From Lachnospiraceae bacterium (GTDB lineage: Bacteria > Bacillota > Clostridia > Lachnospirales > Lachnospiraceae): 64,000 nucleotides of DNA. A program made the translations under genes and the position numbers. Positions 1 to 8,018 of the stretch are shown in pieces. The DNA is taken from positions 1 through 64,000 of the forward strand of contig JAFZNO010000076.1 of NCBI GenBank assembly GCA_017552985.1, written 5' to 3'. How positions within the stretch are numbered: the first letter of the stretch is position 1; the number at the start of each line of letters is the position of its first letter. The notes under the pieces are model-generated. The model searched no databases. It was given only the letters and a program-made list of their open reading frames with translations, and was not told where the DNA came from.

Positions 1-64
1 AATCCTTAATTGAAATTTGAAATTATGGTTTTTATGTTAAAACCATAAATTACTCAGACAATGA

Positions 65-70
65 TATAAT
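65..70 (+). promoter_or_regulatory. Probable -10 box of the IS30 transposase
   Basis: A perfect TATAAT lies 31 bp before the transposase start, with an AAGGAGA ribosome site at 89-95. No good -35 box is visible at the usual spacing. Confidence 0.4.
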
Positions 71-100
71 GGGTAGGTATCCTCCTGAGAAGGAGAAAAC

Positions 101-1423
101 ATGCCTGCTGAAGAACGAGAAAAGGGAAAGCATTTAACAAGAGAAGACCGATATGAGATCCAGAAGGGATTAAGGGAACACCGATCGTTTCGGGAGATAT
201 CTGAAATCATTGGGTGTTCGCCGGACACCGTTTCAAAGGAAATACGCAAACACCGTTATCACAAGGTCAGGGAAAACGTAAGGGGACTTTATGTTAAGCC
301 GAATTGCTGCAAGCACAGGGATTCGTGCCGAAGGCGGGATGTGTGCGGAAAGAAAAAGGGACACAAGTGCCGGATTCCCTGCAGGGAATGCCTGAGGTGT
401 AACGAACTGTGTCCGGATTTCGTTGACGCGCCGTGCCCGATTGAAAGGAAGGCGCCGTACGTCTGCAACAATTGCCCGAAATCGTCAAGGTGTCTGTTTG
501 ACAAATATCTGTACAACGCGGACTGCGCGCAGCGGGAGTATGAGGAAACGCTCAGCGACGCGAGACGGGGGATTGACCTGACCAGGGACGAGCTGGCGTC
601 GCTGGACGAGCTTGTAAGCCCGCTGATTCGGAAGGGACAGCCCGTCGCGCACGTCATGGCAAACCACGGGGACGAGATACCCTGCAGCGAAAGGACGCTG
701 TACAGGTACGTTGACGCGGGGGTTCTGACGGTAAAAAACCTTGACATGCGCAGGACGGTGCGTTACCGCAAGAGAAGGCATTACGTGAAGCAGCCCAGGG
801 TGTCGTACAGAAAGAAGGCGGGCCGCCATTATTCGGATTACCTGAAATACCTGGAAGAAAATCCGGGAGTGCGGGTCGTTCAGATGGACACGGTGGAAGG
901 CGTAAAGGGAGGCAAGCTGCTGCACACGCTGCTGTGGCCGGAGAACGGACTGATGCTGGCATTTCTGATCGACGGAAAGGAAATGCGGTGCACCGTCGGG
1001 ACGTTTGACTGGCTTGAGGGGCGGCTTGGGGCAGAGACCTTTCGGGAATGGTTTCCCGCGGTGCTGACGGACAACGGCTGCGAGTTTGCCGATCCGGAAC
1101 CGTTTGAACGGGGGCTGAACGGAAGCCAAAGAACAAAAGTGTTTTACTGCGATCCCAGGCATTCCGAGCAAAAGGGAGAACTGGAGAAGAATCACGAATA
1201 CCTGAGATACGTGCTGCCGAAGGGAACTTCGTTTGACGAACTGACGCCTGAACGGGTGCTGATGACCGTAAATCACGTCAATAACACCGCAAGGCCTAAG
1301 CTTCACGGAATGACGCCCATGAAGAAGGCCCTGCAGACGTTTGACAAAAATGCGATGGAGCGGATCGGGCTGAAGGTCATCCCGCCGGATGACGTCTGCC
1401 TGAAGCCGAGCCTGCTGAAGTAA
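101..1423 (+). CDS. IS30-family transposase
   Basis: This 440-aa DDE transposase would move the element by cut and paste. An N-terminal helix-turn-helix (about residues 12-55, starting LTREDRYEIQ) is typical of IS30 and would bind the element ends. Residues ~68-150 form a cysteine-rich stretch with many CxxC-type pairs, probably a zinc-binding insert. The catalytic core follows: first Asp in VVQMDTVEG (~263), second Asp in LTDNGCEF (~323), and a Glu in the GELEKNHEY region (~360-366), as expected for a DDE core. Length and motifs look intact, so it may be functional. AAGGAGA ends 5 bp before the ATG. A 393-aa open frame on the other strand is a codon shadow. Confidence 0.93.
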   Translation: MPAEEREKGKHLTREDRYEIQKGLREHRSFREISEIIGCSPDTVSKEIRKHRYHKVRENVRGLYVKPNCCKHRDSCRRRDVCGKKKGHKCRIPCRECLRCNELCPDFVDAPCPIERKAPYVCNNCPKSSRCLFDKYLYNADCAQREYEETLSDARRGIDLTRDELASLDELVSPLIRKGQPVAHVMANHGDEIPCSERTLYRYVDAGVLTVKNLDMRRTVRYRKRRHYVKQPRVSYRKKAGRHYSDYLKYLEENPGVRVVQMDTVEGVKGGKLLHTLLWPENGLMLAFLIDGKEMRCTVGTFDWLEGRLGAETFREWFPAVLTDNGCEFADPEPFERGLNGSQRTKVFYCDPRHSEQKGELEKNHEYLRYVLPKGTSFDELTPERVLMTVNHVNNTARPKLHGMTPMKKALQTFDKNAMERIGLKVIPPDDVCLKPSLLK

Positions 1424-1755
1424 AAATACAAACTGGCAGGAGGATACGAAAGGGATAGCCATGCATCCATGCGCCCAGAAGTTACTCTTGCAACCGACTT
1501 CCCGGGGGCTGGCTTTCGCATGCTCAAAAATCCTCGCATTTTCTTTAATTATACGCATGGAAAATGTAAAAAACAACAGCGAAAGTGGCAAAAAATAACA
1601 AAACCAGAAGTTAGTCAGACAAAAATGTCGGGCTGTTTTGAAACCAGAAGTTAGTTTGACATTCAACTTAAAAAATTGAATTCTTTTGATTTTAAATCGT
1701 TAGTCGATTAAAATACGGTATATAGGATACAAGGATTTTGGAAGGAGGTGGGCTT
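1424..1755. other. Spacer between IS30 and the first sigma gene
   Basis: This stretch holds the two right-hand 22-bp repeat copies, an A-rich segment (1560-1600) and an AT-rich region before the sigma gene. I see no supportable gene. A weak -10-like TATAGG lies near 1721. Confidence 0.5.
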
Positions 1756-2322
1756 TTGGAGGATACGGAAATTGTTGACCTGTATTTGGCACGGAATGAA
1801 GATGCCATTGTCAGGACGGAAGAAAAATACGGCAGAGGCCTTCGAAAGATCATCTCGTCCGTGTTGGATGATGAGGCATGTAAGGAATGCGAGAATGACG
1901 TTTATTTGCGCGCCTGGGATTTGATCCCGCCAAATGAGCCAAGAGATCACTTCTTTGCATTTCTTGGGAAGATCGCGAGAAACCTTGCCATTGACGAGTG
2001 GCGAAGGACAAATGCACAAAAAAGAAAAGCGACGATGATCGAACTGTCTGAAGAATTGCAGGAGTGCATGCCGGCAGGAAATAGCGTGGAGGGAGAGGTT
2101 CTGGCAAGTGAATTGAAGAAAGCGATCAATTCCTTCTTGAGTGCGAGGAACCAGACGGAACGCAAGATTTTTCTTCGCAGATATTGGTATTTTGATACTG
2201 TCCCTGAGATCAGCAAGAGATACGGATATACGCAGGGAAAGGTAAAGTCCGTATTGCATCGCATGCGGGAAGAGCTTAAGGAAGTTTTGGAAAAGGAGGG
2301 CTATCTTAATGACGACAAGTGA
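1756..2322 (+). CDS. Sigma-70 family (ECF-like) sigma factor
   Basis: A 188-aa RNA polymerase sigma factor of the two-domain type. Region 2 spans roughly residues 10-80 (AWDLIPP, then FLGKIARNLAIDEWRR). Region 4 lies in the last 60 residues (PEISKRYGYTQGKVKSVLHR), a helix-turn-helix for -35 recognition. I chose the TTG at 1756 because GAAGGAGGT at 1741-1749 sits 6 bp before it; an in-frame TTG at 1738 lies upstream of that ribosome site. The gene overlaps the next one by 14 bp, so the sigma factor and its membrane partner are probably translationally coupled. Which stress it answers cannot be read from the sequence. Confidence 0.85.
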   Translation: MEDTEIVDLYLARNEDAIVRTEEKYGRGLRKIISSVLDDEACKECENDVYLRAWDLIPPNEPRDHFFAFLGKIARNLAIDEWRRTNAQKRKATMIELSEELQECMPAGNSVEGEVLASELKKAINSFLSARNQTERKIFLRRYWYFDTVPEISKRYGYTQGKVKSVLHRMREELKEVLEKEGYLNDDK

Positions 2323-3340
2323 TCTTTTGTATGCCATCGGCGAAGCTGACGAGAGTTTTGTGGACGAGGCCGGAGATTCCGATGCGAAAGTCCGACGATT
2401 TGGGGCATGGGAAGTTGAAAATAGATCTGACAAAAGGTTTGCAACGATCATGAAATGGACCGGCATGGCCGCAACGTTTCTTGTATTGATCGGGGCGGCA
2501 TGGATTTATGCTGATGGCGGGAAGGTATTCCGGAAAGATGGCGACTTGAGAAAGGATGGCGAGATTTTCTCTCAGGAGGCCATTACCGAGGAATGTATTT
2601 CGGAGGTGACCATACAAGAATCAGGGAGCGCCGGTGCGGAAGGTTCAGGAAGCATTGGCGTGGAAAGGGCAGAGAGCCTAAGCGCAGCGGATTTGGAAAG
2701 CATTGGCGCGGAAAGGGCGGAGAGCCTAAGCGCAGTGGATTTGGGAAGCATTGGCGCGGACGAGAGTTTTGGAACGGAAGAGATTGCCGTGGTGGAAGGT
2801 TCCGAGGAAGACGTGTTTGACGCTTACAAGCCTACGGAGGAAGCAATTCAGCAGGGCGAGCACTTGATTTCTTCCTTTGCGGTAGATAGTGATGCGGAAG
2901 CGATTTCGGCCGCGAAAATAAGAGATGGCATGGCTGTGGCAAATGGCAGCGTGTTTTTATCCAGTTCTTTATGCGGAGCAATTGACTACTTCGGCGATCG
3001 CGAGGAATGTCGTTACCGTGTTTACGTGGAGCTGTTTCAGGACGGAGTGCAAATCGCAAATGACAGGGAAGTGGCAAAGAAGGAAGTGCAAAGGCTTGCC
3101 CACCTGGGATACGTGGTAGCGATGGAAACATGTTCGGACGGAAATGCGACGCAGTTATATTTTACGTTGCATGCCACGGCAGACCAGGTAAAAAACTTTG
3201 CGGCGGGTGCTAAGGTTGGATATGCGCTTTGGCTTTATGACGAGAAAGTTGAAGTGGATGAAAACGCAACTGTGCCCTTTGACGTGTGGTATGGAGGCAT
3301 GAATGCCCCGATGGAAAATTTTGACGGAGCGCAGAAATAA
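2309..3340 (+). CDS. Membrane protein, probable anti-sigma partner of the upstream sigma factor
   Basis: A 343-aa single-pass protein: about 50 cytoplasmic residues, a transmembrane helix near 51-70 (MAATFLVLIGAAWIYA), then an extracytoplasmic part. A short N-terminal cytoplasmic region plus one helix directly behind a sigma gene is the usual anti-sigma layout. The sequence gives no recognised zinc anti-sigma (HxxxCxxC) motif. Residues ~114-150 contain a 16-residue repeat (GSIGxERAESLSA-type) made by a 48-bp tandem repeat. The C-terminal 150 residues look like a folded domain I do not recognise. Overlap with the sigma gene is 14 bp. The role is inferred from context. Confidence 0.65.
   Translation: MTTSDLLYAIGEADESFVDEAGDSDAKVRRFGAWEVENRSDKRFATIMKWTGMAATFLVLIGAAWIYADGGKVFRKDGDLRKDGEIFSQEAITEECISEVTIQESGSAGAEGSGSIGVERAESLSAADLESIGAERAESLSAVDLGSIGADESFGTEEIAVVEGSEEDVFDAYKPTEEAIQQGEHLISSFAVDSDAEAISAAKIRDGMAVANGSVFLSSSLCGAIDYFGDREECRYRVYVELFQDGVQIANDREVAKKEVQRLAHLGYVVAMETCSDGNATQLYFTLHATADQVKNFAAGAKVGYALWLYDEKVEVDENATVPFDVWYGGMNAPMENFDGAQK
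2640..2765 (+). repeat. 48-bp in-frame tandem repeat
   Basis: The marker GCATTGGCG recurs at 2652, 2700 and 2748, exactly 48 bp apart, so the repeat encodes 16 residues and keeps frame. It lengthens the extracytoplasmic linker of the putative anti-sigma factor. Such repeats change copy number easily. Confidence 0.85.
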
Positions 3341-3384
3341 ATGGATTAGGGTGGACGGAATCCGTGAAAAGGAGGTGCCGTTTC

Positions 3385-4263
3385 ATGAAGAAAAGGATAT
3401 TGCTGACAGTGTGTTTCATTATGCTCCTTTGCATGGCAGGGTGCGGATCGCCAAGCGCGGACATACCTGACGGAGAAGAATTTCAAACGGTTAGGGCAAT
3501 CGTCACGAAAGTATATGAGAAGTCGATGGAGATACAGGTTGAAAAAGGTACGCTCATGTCGATGCCGGCGGAATGGCTTGAGGGCAAGGCTGAGCCGAAG
3601 GAAGGGCTGATTCTTGAAATCACTGCGACCAATGAGATCCTGGAAGTGTATCCATCGCTTTTTTCCAAGATCATAAGCGTAGAGGTCGTTGGTTTCGAGG
3701 AGCCAGTAAGTGAGAGCGGGGCAATCTCAGCGCGTGGCGATAACGAGGAGCCGGAAGCGGATGACGGGATGATCTCGGCGATTGGCGACAACGCGCAGCA
3801 GGATCAAAAAGCATGGGAAAAGGTGGTGATCGCGCCGCCGGAAGGTGCGTATTGCAACATTTCCTTTAGCCTTCCGGAGGACTGGGACTATAGCTGGGCA
3901 CAGACGGAAGACGTGCCAGTAAGCTGCATTAGCATTGGCATCTACCCAAAGGCAGAGGGGGATGCGAAAGGCTGCATTGCCATCAAATATGCGGAAGGTT
4001 TTGGCGTTTGCGGCACGGGCCTGGAATCCGTGGAGACGACCTTTAACGGGCACGTGGCATATAAGGGAACCTATGATGATCACCCGTATTGGGATTTCAT
4101 CTCCCTGTCAGGTGAATACAGAGGCTGTTCCATTTGGAATTATGCGGGCGAAACCTGGTATGACAAGTATCAGGAGGAGTTGGAAGAGATTTTTGCCACG
4201 GTGAAGTTTGAACTTTTGATACGTGACGGAGTACCGCTGAAGGATTCTTCGTTTGGGGACTGA
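3385..4263 (+). CDS. Lipoprotein of unknown function behind the sigma/anti-sigma pair
   Basis: A 292-aa exported lipoprotein. The signal peptide (MKKRILLTVCFIMLLCMAG) ends in a clear lipobox LCMAGC. I used the ATG at 3385, since AAGGAGGT at 3368-3375 lies before it; an upstream in-frame GTG at 3364 is blocked by that site. Residues ~25-100 resemble the small beta-rich domain of DUF3221-like lipoproteins (RAIVTKVYEKSMEIQVEKG). A separate C-terminal domain (~150-285) holds YCNISFSLPEDWDY. It follows the anti-sigma gene by 44 bp, so it may be part of the same regulon. Function is unknown. Confidence 0.7.
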   Translation: MKKRILLTVCFIMLLCMAGCGSPSADIPDGEEFQTVRAIVTKVYEKSMEIQVEKGTLMSMPAEWLEGKAEPKEGLILEITATNEILEVYPSLFSKIISVEVVGFEEPVSESGAISARGDNEEPEADDGMISAIGDNAQQDQKAWEKVVIAPPEGAYCNISFSLPEDWDYSWAQTEDVPVSCISIGIYPKAEGDAKGCIAIKYAEGFGVCGTGLESVETTFNGHVAYKGTYDDHPYWDFISLSGEYRGCSIWNYAGETWYDKYQEELEEIFATVKFELLIRDGVPLKDSSFGD

Positions 4264-4290
4264 GTTGAAATACATAAGTTGACAGTTTGG

Positions 4291-4325
4291 CACCTTGCGG
4301 TACAATCGTATCGCAAGGTGTTTTT
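4291..4325 (+). terminator. Intrinsic terminator
   Basis: ACCTTGCG and CGCAAGGT form a strong stem around a 12-nt loop, followed by TTTTTC. It closes the first sigma operon. A promoter-like TTGACA (4279-4284), 16 bp, TACAAT (4301-4306) overlaps the hairpin and could start transcription toward the second sigma gene. Confidence 0.8.
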
Positions 4326-4468
4326 CTCGTTTTGGTTTTTGTGATGGATTAAGGCGAGAAAATTCTTTTTGATGGAATCAGAAATGAGCGGGACGTTTTA
4401 CGTGCGTGCTTCGTCTAATGGTTGAAGACGTAATGTCAAAGATGCGCGCACAAAACGAGGTAACGAAG

Positions 4469-4993
4469 ATGAACAGAGATTTGGAACGATTGGTCCGAAG
4501 GGCGAAGGAGCGTGATCCGGACGCCTTTACGGAACTGATGGAATCACAAAAATATGTGTTGTATAAAACGGCAAGAGCCATTCTTGATAACGACGAAGAC
4601 GCTGCGGATGCCATTCAGGACACGATACTGACTTGTTGGGAGAAGCTGGATCTATTAAAAGAGAATCAGTTCTTCCGCGCGTGGATCACAAAGATTCTGA
4701 TCAATAAGTGCACCGATCTTCTCAGAATGAGGAAAAGGGTGGTTTATGTGGAAGAGTATCCAGAGATTCCGGCGAAGGAAGAAGTTTCAGACGCGGAATG
4801 GAAGGAGCTGTTGGCCGTTTTGGATGAGGAACATCGCTTGGTTGTGACGCTTTATTACGCGCAGGGATTCCGAACGAAGGAAATCGCCAGAATCCTTGGG
4901 ATCACGGATTCAGCGGTAAGATCGAGACTTGCCAGGGCAAGGGAACGGGTGAAGAAGTATTGTCAGGAGGCTGAAGCACATGAAAGATTATGA
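4469..4993 (+). CDS. Sigma-70 family (ECF) sigma factor, second module
   Basis: A 174-aa ECF sigma factor. Region 2 covers about residues 10-85 (ARAILDNDEDAADAIQDTILTCWEKL is the classical core, quoted here in part as DAADAIQDTIL). Region 4 lies at ~115-165 with YYAQGFRTKEIARILGI and SAVRSRLARARERVKK. The start ATG at 4469 has CGAGGT 7 bp before it; earlier in-frame starts from 4406 have no ribosome site. It overlaps the next gene by 14 bp, the same overlap as in the first module. The target promoters are not identifiable here. Confidence 0.88.
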   Translation: MNRDLERLVRRAKERDPDAFTELMESQKYVLYKTARAILDNDEDAADAIQDTILTCWEKLDLLKENQFFRAWITKILINKCTDLLRMRKRVVYVEEYPEIPAKEEVSDAEWKELLAVLDEEHRLVVTLYYAQGFRTKEIARILGITDSAVRSRLARARERVKKYCQEAEAHERL

Positions 4994-6047
4994 AAGGAAA
5001 ATGGAATTGGCCTTTTTGGAAGAGGAGCCATTGCCGGAGATTGTTGAAAAAGGGATGCAGGATGCGTATGACCTTATTTATTCCCAGTTTGGAACGGGAA
5101 GACGTGACCGGAAAGAGGAAGAGAAGAAAACAAGCAGACCTTCCGGAGCGAGCCTTCTGAAGGTCGCGGGATTCCTGGCAGTTTGCTTTGTTGCTTTGGG
5201 AACGACGGCTTTTGCCGTGCAGGCTCTCCTTGGCAGGTATGAGCGCATGCGGACCATGGATGAGGAAGAAAAAACGCAAATATACGAGGAACTCCAGAAG
5301 TCGGGACATCTTCTTTATTTATCCAACCGAAAGTGGACGGAAGCGGAACAAAAACGTTATGAGGAATTAGAACAGGCGTATAAAAACAATGAGGTACTTC
5401 CAGAGAGAGGTTTAAGGAGGCTTACGGACGGGGAGGAGTATTTCGGGGTCGGCGTTTGTCTTTTGGCGACGGAACAGGGAGAGGAAAACCTTTTGTATCT
5501 TCCCGAGCGAGACATGACGGATGAAGAGATTTTGGAGATTATCGAGTATTGCGAAAAGGTTCATTACGTGCTTCGGGAACAGAATCAAAAGCGGCAATTT
5601 GGGCAAGAAGTGTGGGAAGAACGGTTGTCCAAAATGACGGATGAAGAGGTGGATCATTATTATCTGGCATGCTTTGGCGCAACAAGATCAGAGCTCTTTG
5701 GAGGTTTTTGCAGGGACGGTCAGTGTTCGAGAACGGGTGCAAAGGTGCTGAGCGAGACGGAGGAAAAAAGATATCAGGAGATGAACGCCGCATATCGGGA
5801 GAATAACCGCATCCCCGAAAAGGAAATCACCCTGATCGAAAAGCCGGAAGATTATGACGGAAAGAGCGTGGCGTATTGCAGGTTGGATTCCGTTTATTAC
5901 GTTCCGCTTGGAGAGCTTACGGAAGAAGATTTTCTGGAGATCATTGATTTTGAGGCGCGGGCAAATTATAGCTGTCAGCGCATTCTGGAAGACGTTAATT
6001 ACGGGAAGCGCAGTGAATTTCCTGTGGAAGAAACTGGCAAAGATTGA
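4980..6047 (+). CDS. Membrane anti-sigma-like protein with duplicated outer domain
   Basis: A 355-aa protein with ~55 cytoplasmic residues, one transmembrane helix at ~59-80 (KVAGFLAVCFVALGTTAFAV) and a large extracytoplasmic part. The latter holds two related domains. The first begins with EAEQKRYEELEQAYKNN (~120) and ends with DEEILEIIEY. The second begins with ETEEKRYQEMNAAYREN (~258) and ends with EEDFLEIIDF. The duplicated domain may be the sensor. The 14-bp overlap with the sigma gene supports coupled synthesis and an anti-sigma role, but this is inference; no enzyme motif is visible. Confidence 0.65.
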   Translation: MKDYERKMELAFLEEEPLPEIVEKGMQDAYDLIYSQFGTGRRDRKEEEKKTSRPSGASLLKVAGFLAVCFVALGTTAFAVQALLGRYERMRTMDEEEKTQIYEELQKSGHLLYLSNRKWTEAEQKRYEELEQAYKNNEVLPERGLRRLTDGEEYFGVGVCLLATEQGEENLLYLPERDMTDEEILEIIEYCEKVHYVLREQNQKRQFGQEVWEERLSKMTDEEVDHYYLACFGATRSELFGGFCRDGQCSRTGAKVLSETEEKRYQEMNAAYRENNRIPEKEITLIEKPEDYDGKSVAYCRLDSVYYVPLGELTEEDFLEIIDFEARANYSCQRILEDVNYGKRSEFPVEETGKD

Positions 6048-6110
6048 AACTTTTTCTTTTTTTTCTCGTCATATAGGGTGAAGCCAAGTGACGACAAGGA
6101 GGAGAATGCC

Positions 6111-6665
6111 ATGAGAGGTCTTATCTTTGCAATGATGTTTTTTGCACTATACAATTTCAGTGCGATCAGCGAATCAAAATACAATAACCCGGTATCCCGT
6201 TATGACATGGAAGTTGGAATGATGGATAAAGACAGTACGGGCAAATGGAGAATATATAAAAATGACTGGTATGGCCCGGAGTATCTGCAGCTGAGAACGC
6301 ATGATGATGACGAAAAAAGAGACCAGGTGACGTATTATATTTTTGATAATGACGCCATAGCCAAAAAGGCTTTTGAGAACATGCCGGGAAACATGTACGG
6401 CATCAGCGTAAACGAAGAGAATTACGTTGTTGGATATGATGAAGGCGTGTGTGATGCTGAAATTGAGAGCCTGCGGTATCTGGACGGAAACGTGATCATC
6501 TATGCAGAGCTTGGAGTTTACGGTACCTGGGGATGCGATACGGACGATTACGTTCCGCCCGTGAGAGACACTGAGATCATGGATTACGTTCTTAAGAATC
6601 ACGAGTACCTTAGGGACTATGCGAACCAGACGATCCAGTGGATTCTCGAGTGCAAGAATTATTGA
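6111..6665 (+). CDS. Exported or membrane-anchored protein of unknown function
   Basis: A 184-aa protein starting with a hydrophobic segment (MRGLIFAMMFFALYNFSAIS) that may be a signal peptide or anchor. I chose the ATG at 6111 because AAGGAGGAG at 6096-6104 precedes it; the upstream in-frame GTG at 6078 lies before that site. The rest is acidic and aromatic, with no motif I recognise. It follows the second anti-sigma gene by 63 bp and may be the target or extra sensor of that module. Confidence 0.6.
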   Translation: MRGLIFAMMFFALYNFSAISESKYNNPVSRYDMEVGMMDKDSTGKWRIYKNDWYGPEYLQLRTHDDDEKRDQVTYYIFDNDAIAKKAFENMPGNMYGISVNEENYVVGYDEGVCDAEIESLRYLDGNVIIYAELGVYGTWGCDTDDYVPPVRDTEIMDYVLKNHEYLRDYANQTIQWILECKNY

Positions 6666-6727
6666 GTTAAGCGGATGCATTTTGTTATGTACAATTTTGT
6701 CATTTCACGTTAGTATGGTGATAAGGG

Positions 6728-6768
6728 CAAGGAGGTCTGGGAAAGACTTCCTTGTCCTTTTTTGATCA
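6728..6768 (+). terminator. Intrinsic terminator
   Basis: CAAGGAGGTCT pairs with AGACTTCCTTG (one G-U pair) around a 5-nt loop, followed by a T-rich tract. It ends the second sigma operon. The 45 bp before it match the layout of the hairpin near 10.6 kb. Confidence 0.85.
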
Positions 6769-6797
6769 AACGTGATTTACGTTTCGGGAGGGTTCTT

Positions 6798-6845
6798 ATG
6801 ATATCGATCAATGATTACTTGTACTGCGCATCACCGGGGATATGA
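6798..6845 (+). CDS. Possible 15-codon leader peptide
   Basis: ATG at 6798 follows GGGAGGG by 7 bp and opens a frame of 15 codons (MISINDYLYCASPGI) that ends 21 bp before the PadR gene. The good ribosome site is the only support; it may be chance. Confidence 0.2.
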   Translation: MISINDYLYCASPGI

Positions 6846-6866
6846 AAAGCGACAGGAGAAGCAAGG

Positions 6867-7367
6867 ATGTTGTCAAAAACCTCGATCGTTATATTGGGAA
6901 TGCTGCTTAAGGGAGACAAAAATGCATATGACATGCTCAAGATGATCGATCTGATGAACATGAAGTACTGGTTTCCCATTGGGGCGACTACGCTTTATGA
7001 GACCTGCATCCGGCTTGAGAAAAAGGGATTTATCGAAAACACGGGGGAATCTGATGCGAAGGCGATCTACCGCGTTACCGAAAAAGGGAAGGACGAGCTG
7101 AAATCAACGATCTGCGGTCTCTTTGAACGCATTGATTATGACACGGTGTGGTTTTGCCTGGCCGTGATGTATTCGGACGTTCTGTCAAAAAAGGAACTGG
7201 AATCGGAAAAGAAGAAGCGGGCGGCATTGCTTGAGGAATATGAAAAAGGGACGAAGGAAAACCGGGAGAAGATGCTTCGGGGGAAGTCCACGTACGTTCA
7301 GTTATGCGCGATCGACCGGATGATCCGGGTGATCGAACTGGAGAAAGAGACGCTAAGCAATCTTTGA
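6867..7367 (+). CDS. PadR-family transcriptional regulator
   Basis: A 166-aa regulator. The N-terminal winged helix (about residues 3-85) has the PadR pattern: ILGMLLKGDKNAYDMLKMI, then TTLYETCIRLEKKGFIE and YRVTEKGKDEL. The C-terminal half is helical and probably mediates dimerisation. PadR proteins usually repress a neighbouring membrane or export gene, and here the next gene (44 bp on) encodes a membrane protein. AGGAG at 6854-6858 fits the ATG at 6867. Confidence 0.88.
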   Translation: MLSKTSIVILGMLLKGDKNAYDMLKMIDLMNMKYWFPIGATTLYETCIRLEKKGFIENTGESDAKAIYRVTEKGKDELKSTICGLFERIDYDTVWFCLAVMYSDVLSKKELESEKKKRAALLEEYEKGTKENREKMLRGKSTYVQLCAIDRMIRVIELEKETLSNL

Positions 7368-7410
7368 ACTTCGGGAAAGCTTCGATGCTAATTCATTTAT
7401 GGAGAATGAA

Positions 7411-7968
7411 ATGGTGAACGTGATCATAAAACATGGTTGGATTTTTATCATCATCGCCGTCTTGGGGGAACTTCTGGTTCCCTTTCTTCTTGCGCCGTTT
7501 TACAAGGGTTATGATCATTCGGCCATGGCCATCAGCGCGCTGGGAAGTAAGGGAAGTCCCGTGCGCAAAGTTTCAAAGCCGCTAAGCGTCGTCACGGCGC
7601 TGTTCCTGGCGGTTTTTGCGATTGGGGCCTGCATATTCACCTGTTTCTTTAGCGTAAATGATTCCAAAGACGTTGTAACGACGGCGTCCCGGATCCATGG
7701 CGCCGGTTCGGCAATCGGGTTTATGCTGATGCTGTTTGTACCGCTTCTTTTGGCGATACTGTCGTTCAAGACGGGAGAGAAGGCATCGGGGATCATGGGG
7801 ATTGTTTCCTTTGTTCTGGCACTTACGTTTTTTGTGTTGTTTGTGATGGCGGATAAGCCGGAATTTCAAAACACGGTAATCGCGAAGGAAGGGTTGTGGC
7901 AAAGGCTGAATTTGCTGTGCATGTATTTACCGTTATTTTACGTTGCTATCATGAAGAGCAGATCATGA
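7411..7968 (+). CDS. DUF998-like membrane protein
   Basis: A 185-aa integral membrane protein with about six hydrophobic helices. The arrangement resembles the DUF998 family, whose function is unknown. I prefer the ATG at 7411, which has GGAGA 5 bp upstream; an in-frame ATG at 7399 has no site. It is probably co-transcribed with the PadR gene and controlled by it. The C-terminal codons (MKSRS) are part of a 14-bp tandem repeat that continues past the stop. Confidence 0.7.
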   Translation: MVNVIIKHGWIFIIIAVLGELLVPFLLAPFYKGYDHSAMAISALGSKGSPVRKVSKPLSVVTALFLAVFAIGACIFTCFFSVNDSKDVVTTASRIHGAGSAIGFMLMLFVPLLLAILSFKTGEKASGIMGIVSFVLALTFFVLFVMADKPEFQNTVIAKEGLWQRLNLLCMYLPLFYVAIMKSRS

Positions 7969-8000
7969 AGAGCAGATCATAAACAGCAGGTCATAAACAG
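7953..8000 (+). repeat. 14-bp tandem repeat across a stop codon
   Basis: GAAGAGCAGATCAT occurs at 7953-7966 and again at 7967-7980. A third, diverged copy is at 7981-7994 and a partial one at 7995-8000. It spans the stop of the DUF998-like gene and the spacer to the HEAT gene, a likely slippage duplication. Confidence 0.85.
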
Positions 8001-8018
8001 TATAGGGGAGACAAAGAA

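Larger units (their letters stand above)
39..1661 (+). mobile_element. IS30-family insertion sequence, ends not exactly defined
   Basis: An IS30-type transposase gene is flanked by related 22-bp repeats. One lies at 39-60 and two at 1600-1621 and 1640-1661. All read in the same direction and share the pattern AAACCA-K-AA-R-TTA-S-T followed by CAGACA or TTGACA. IS30 elements normally end in inverted repeats, so the true tips may differ from these copies. The left copy is also the right arm of a short palindrome (TTATGG near 24 and CCATAA near 43-48). No target-site duplication could be identified, and the left tip may lie at or before the window start. Confidence 0.6.

Noticed and set aside
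485-1666. 393-aa open frame antisense to the IS30 transposase
   Set aside because: It mirrors the codon structure of the transposase, has no ribosome site and no recognisable protein features.
4279-4306. Certain promoter for the second sigma operon
   Set aside because: TTGACA-16-TACAAT fits, but its -10 lies inside a strong terminator hairpin, so it is mentioned under the terminator and not listed as a firm promoter.
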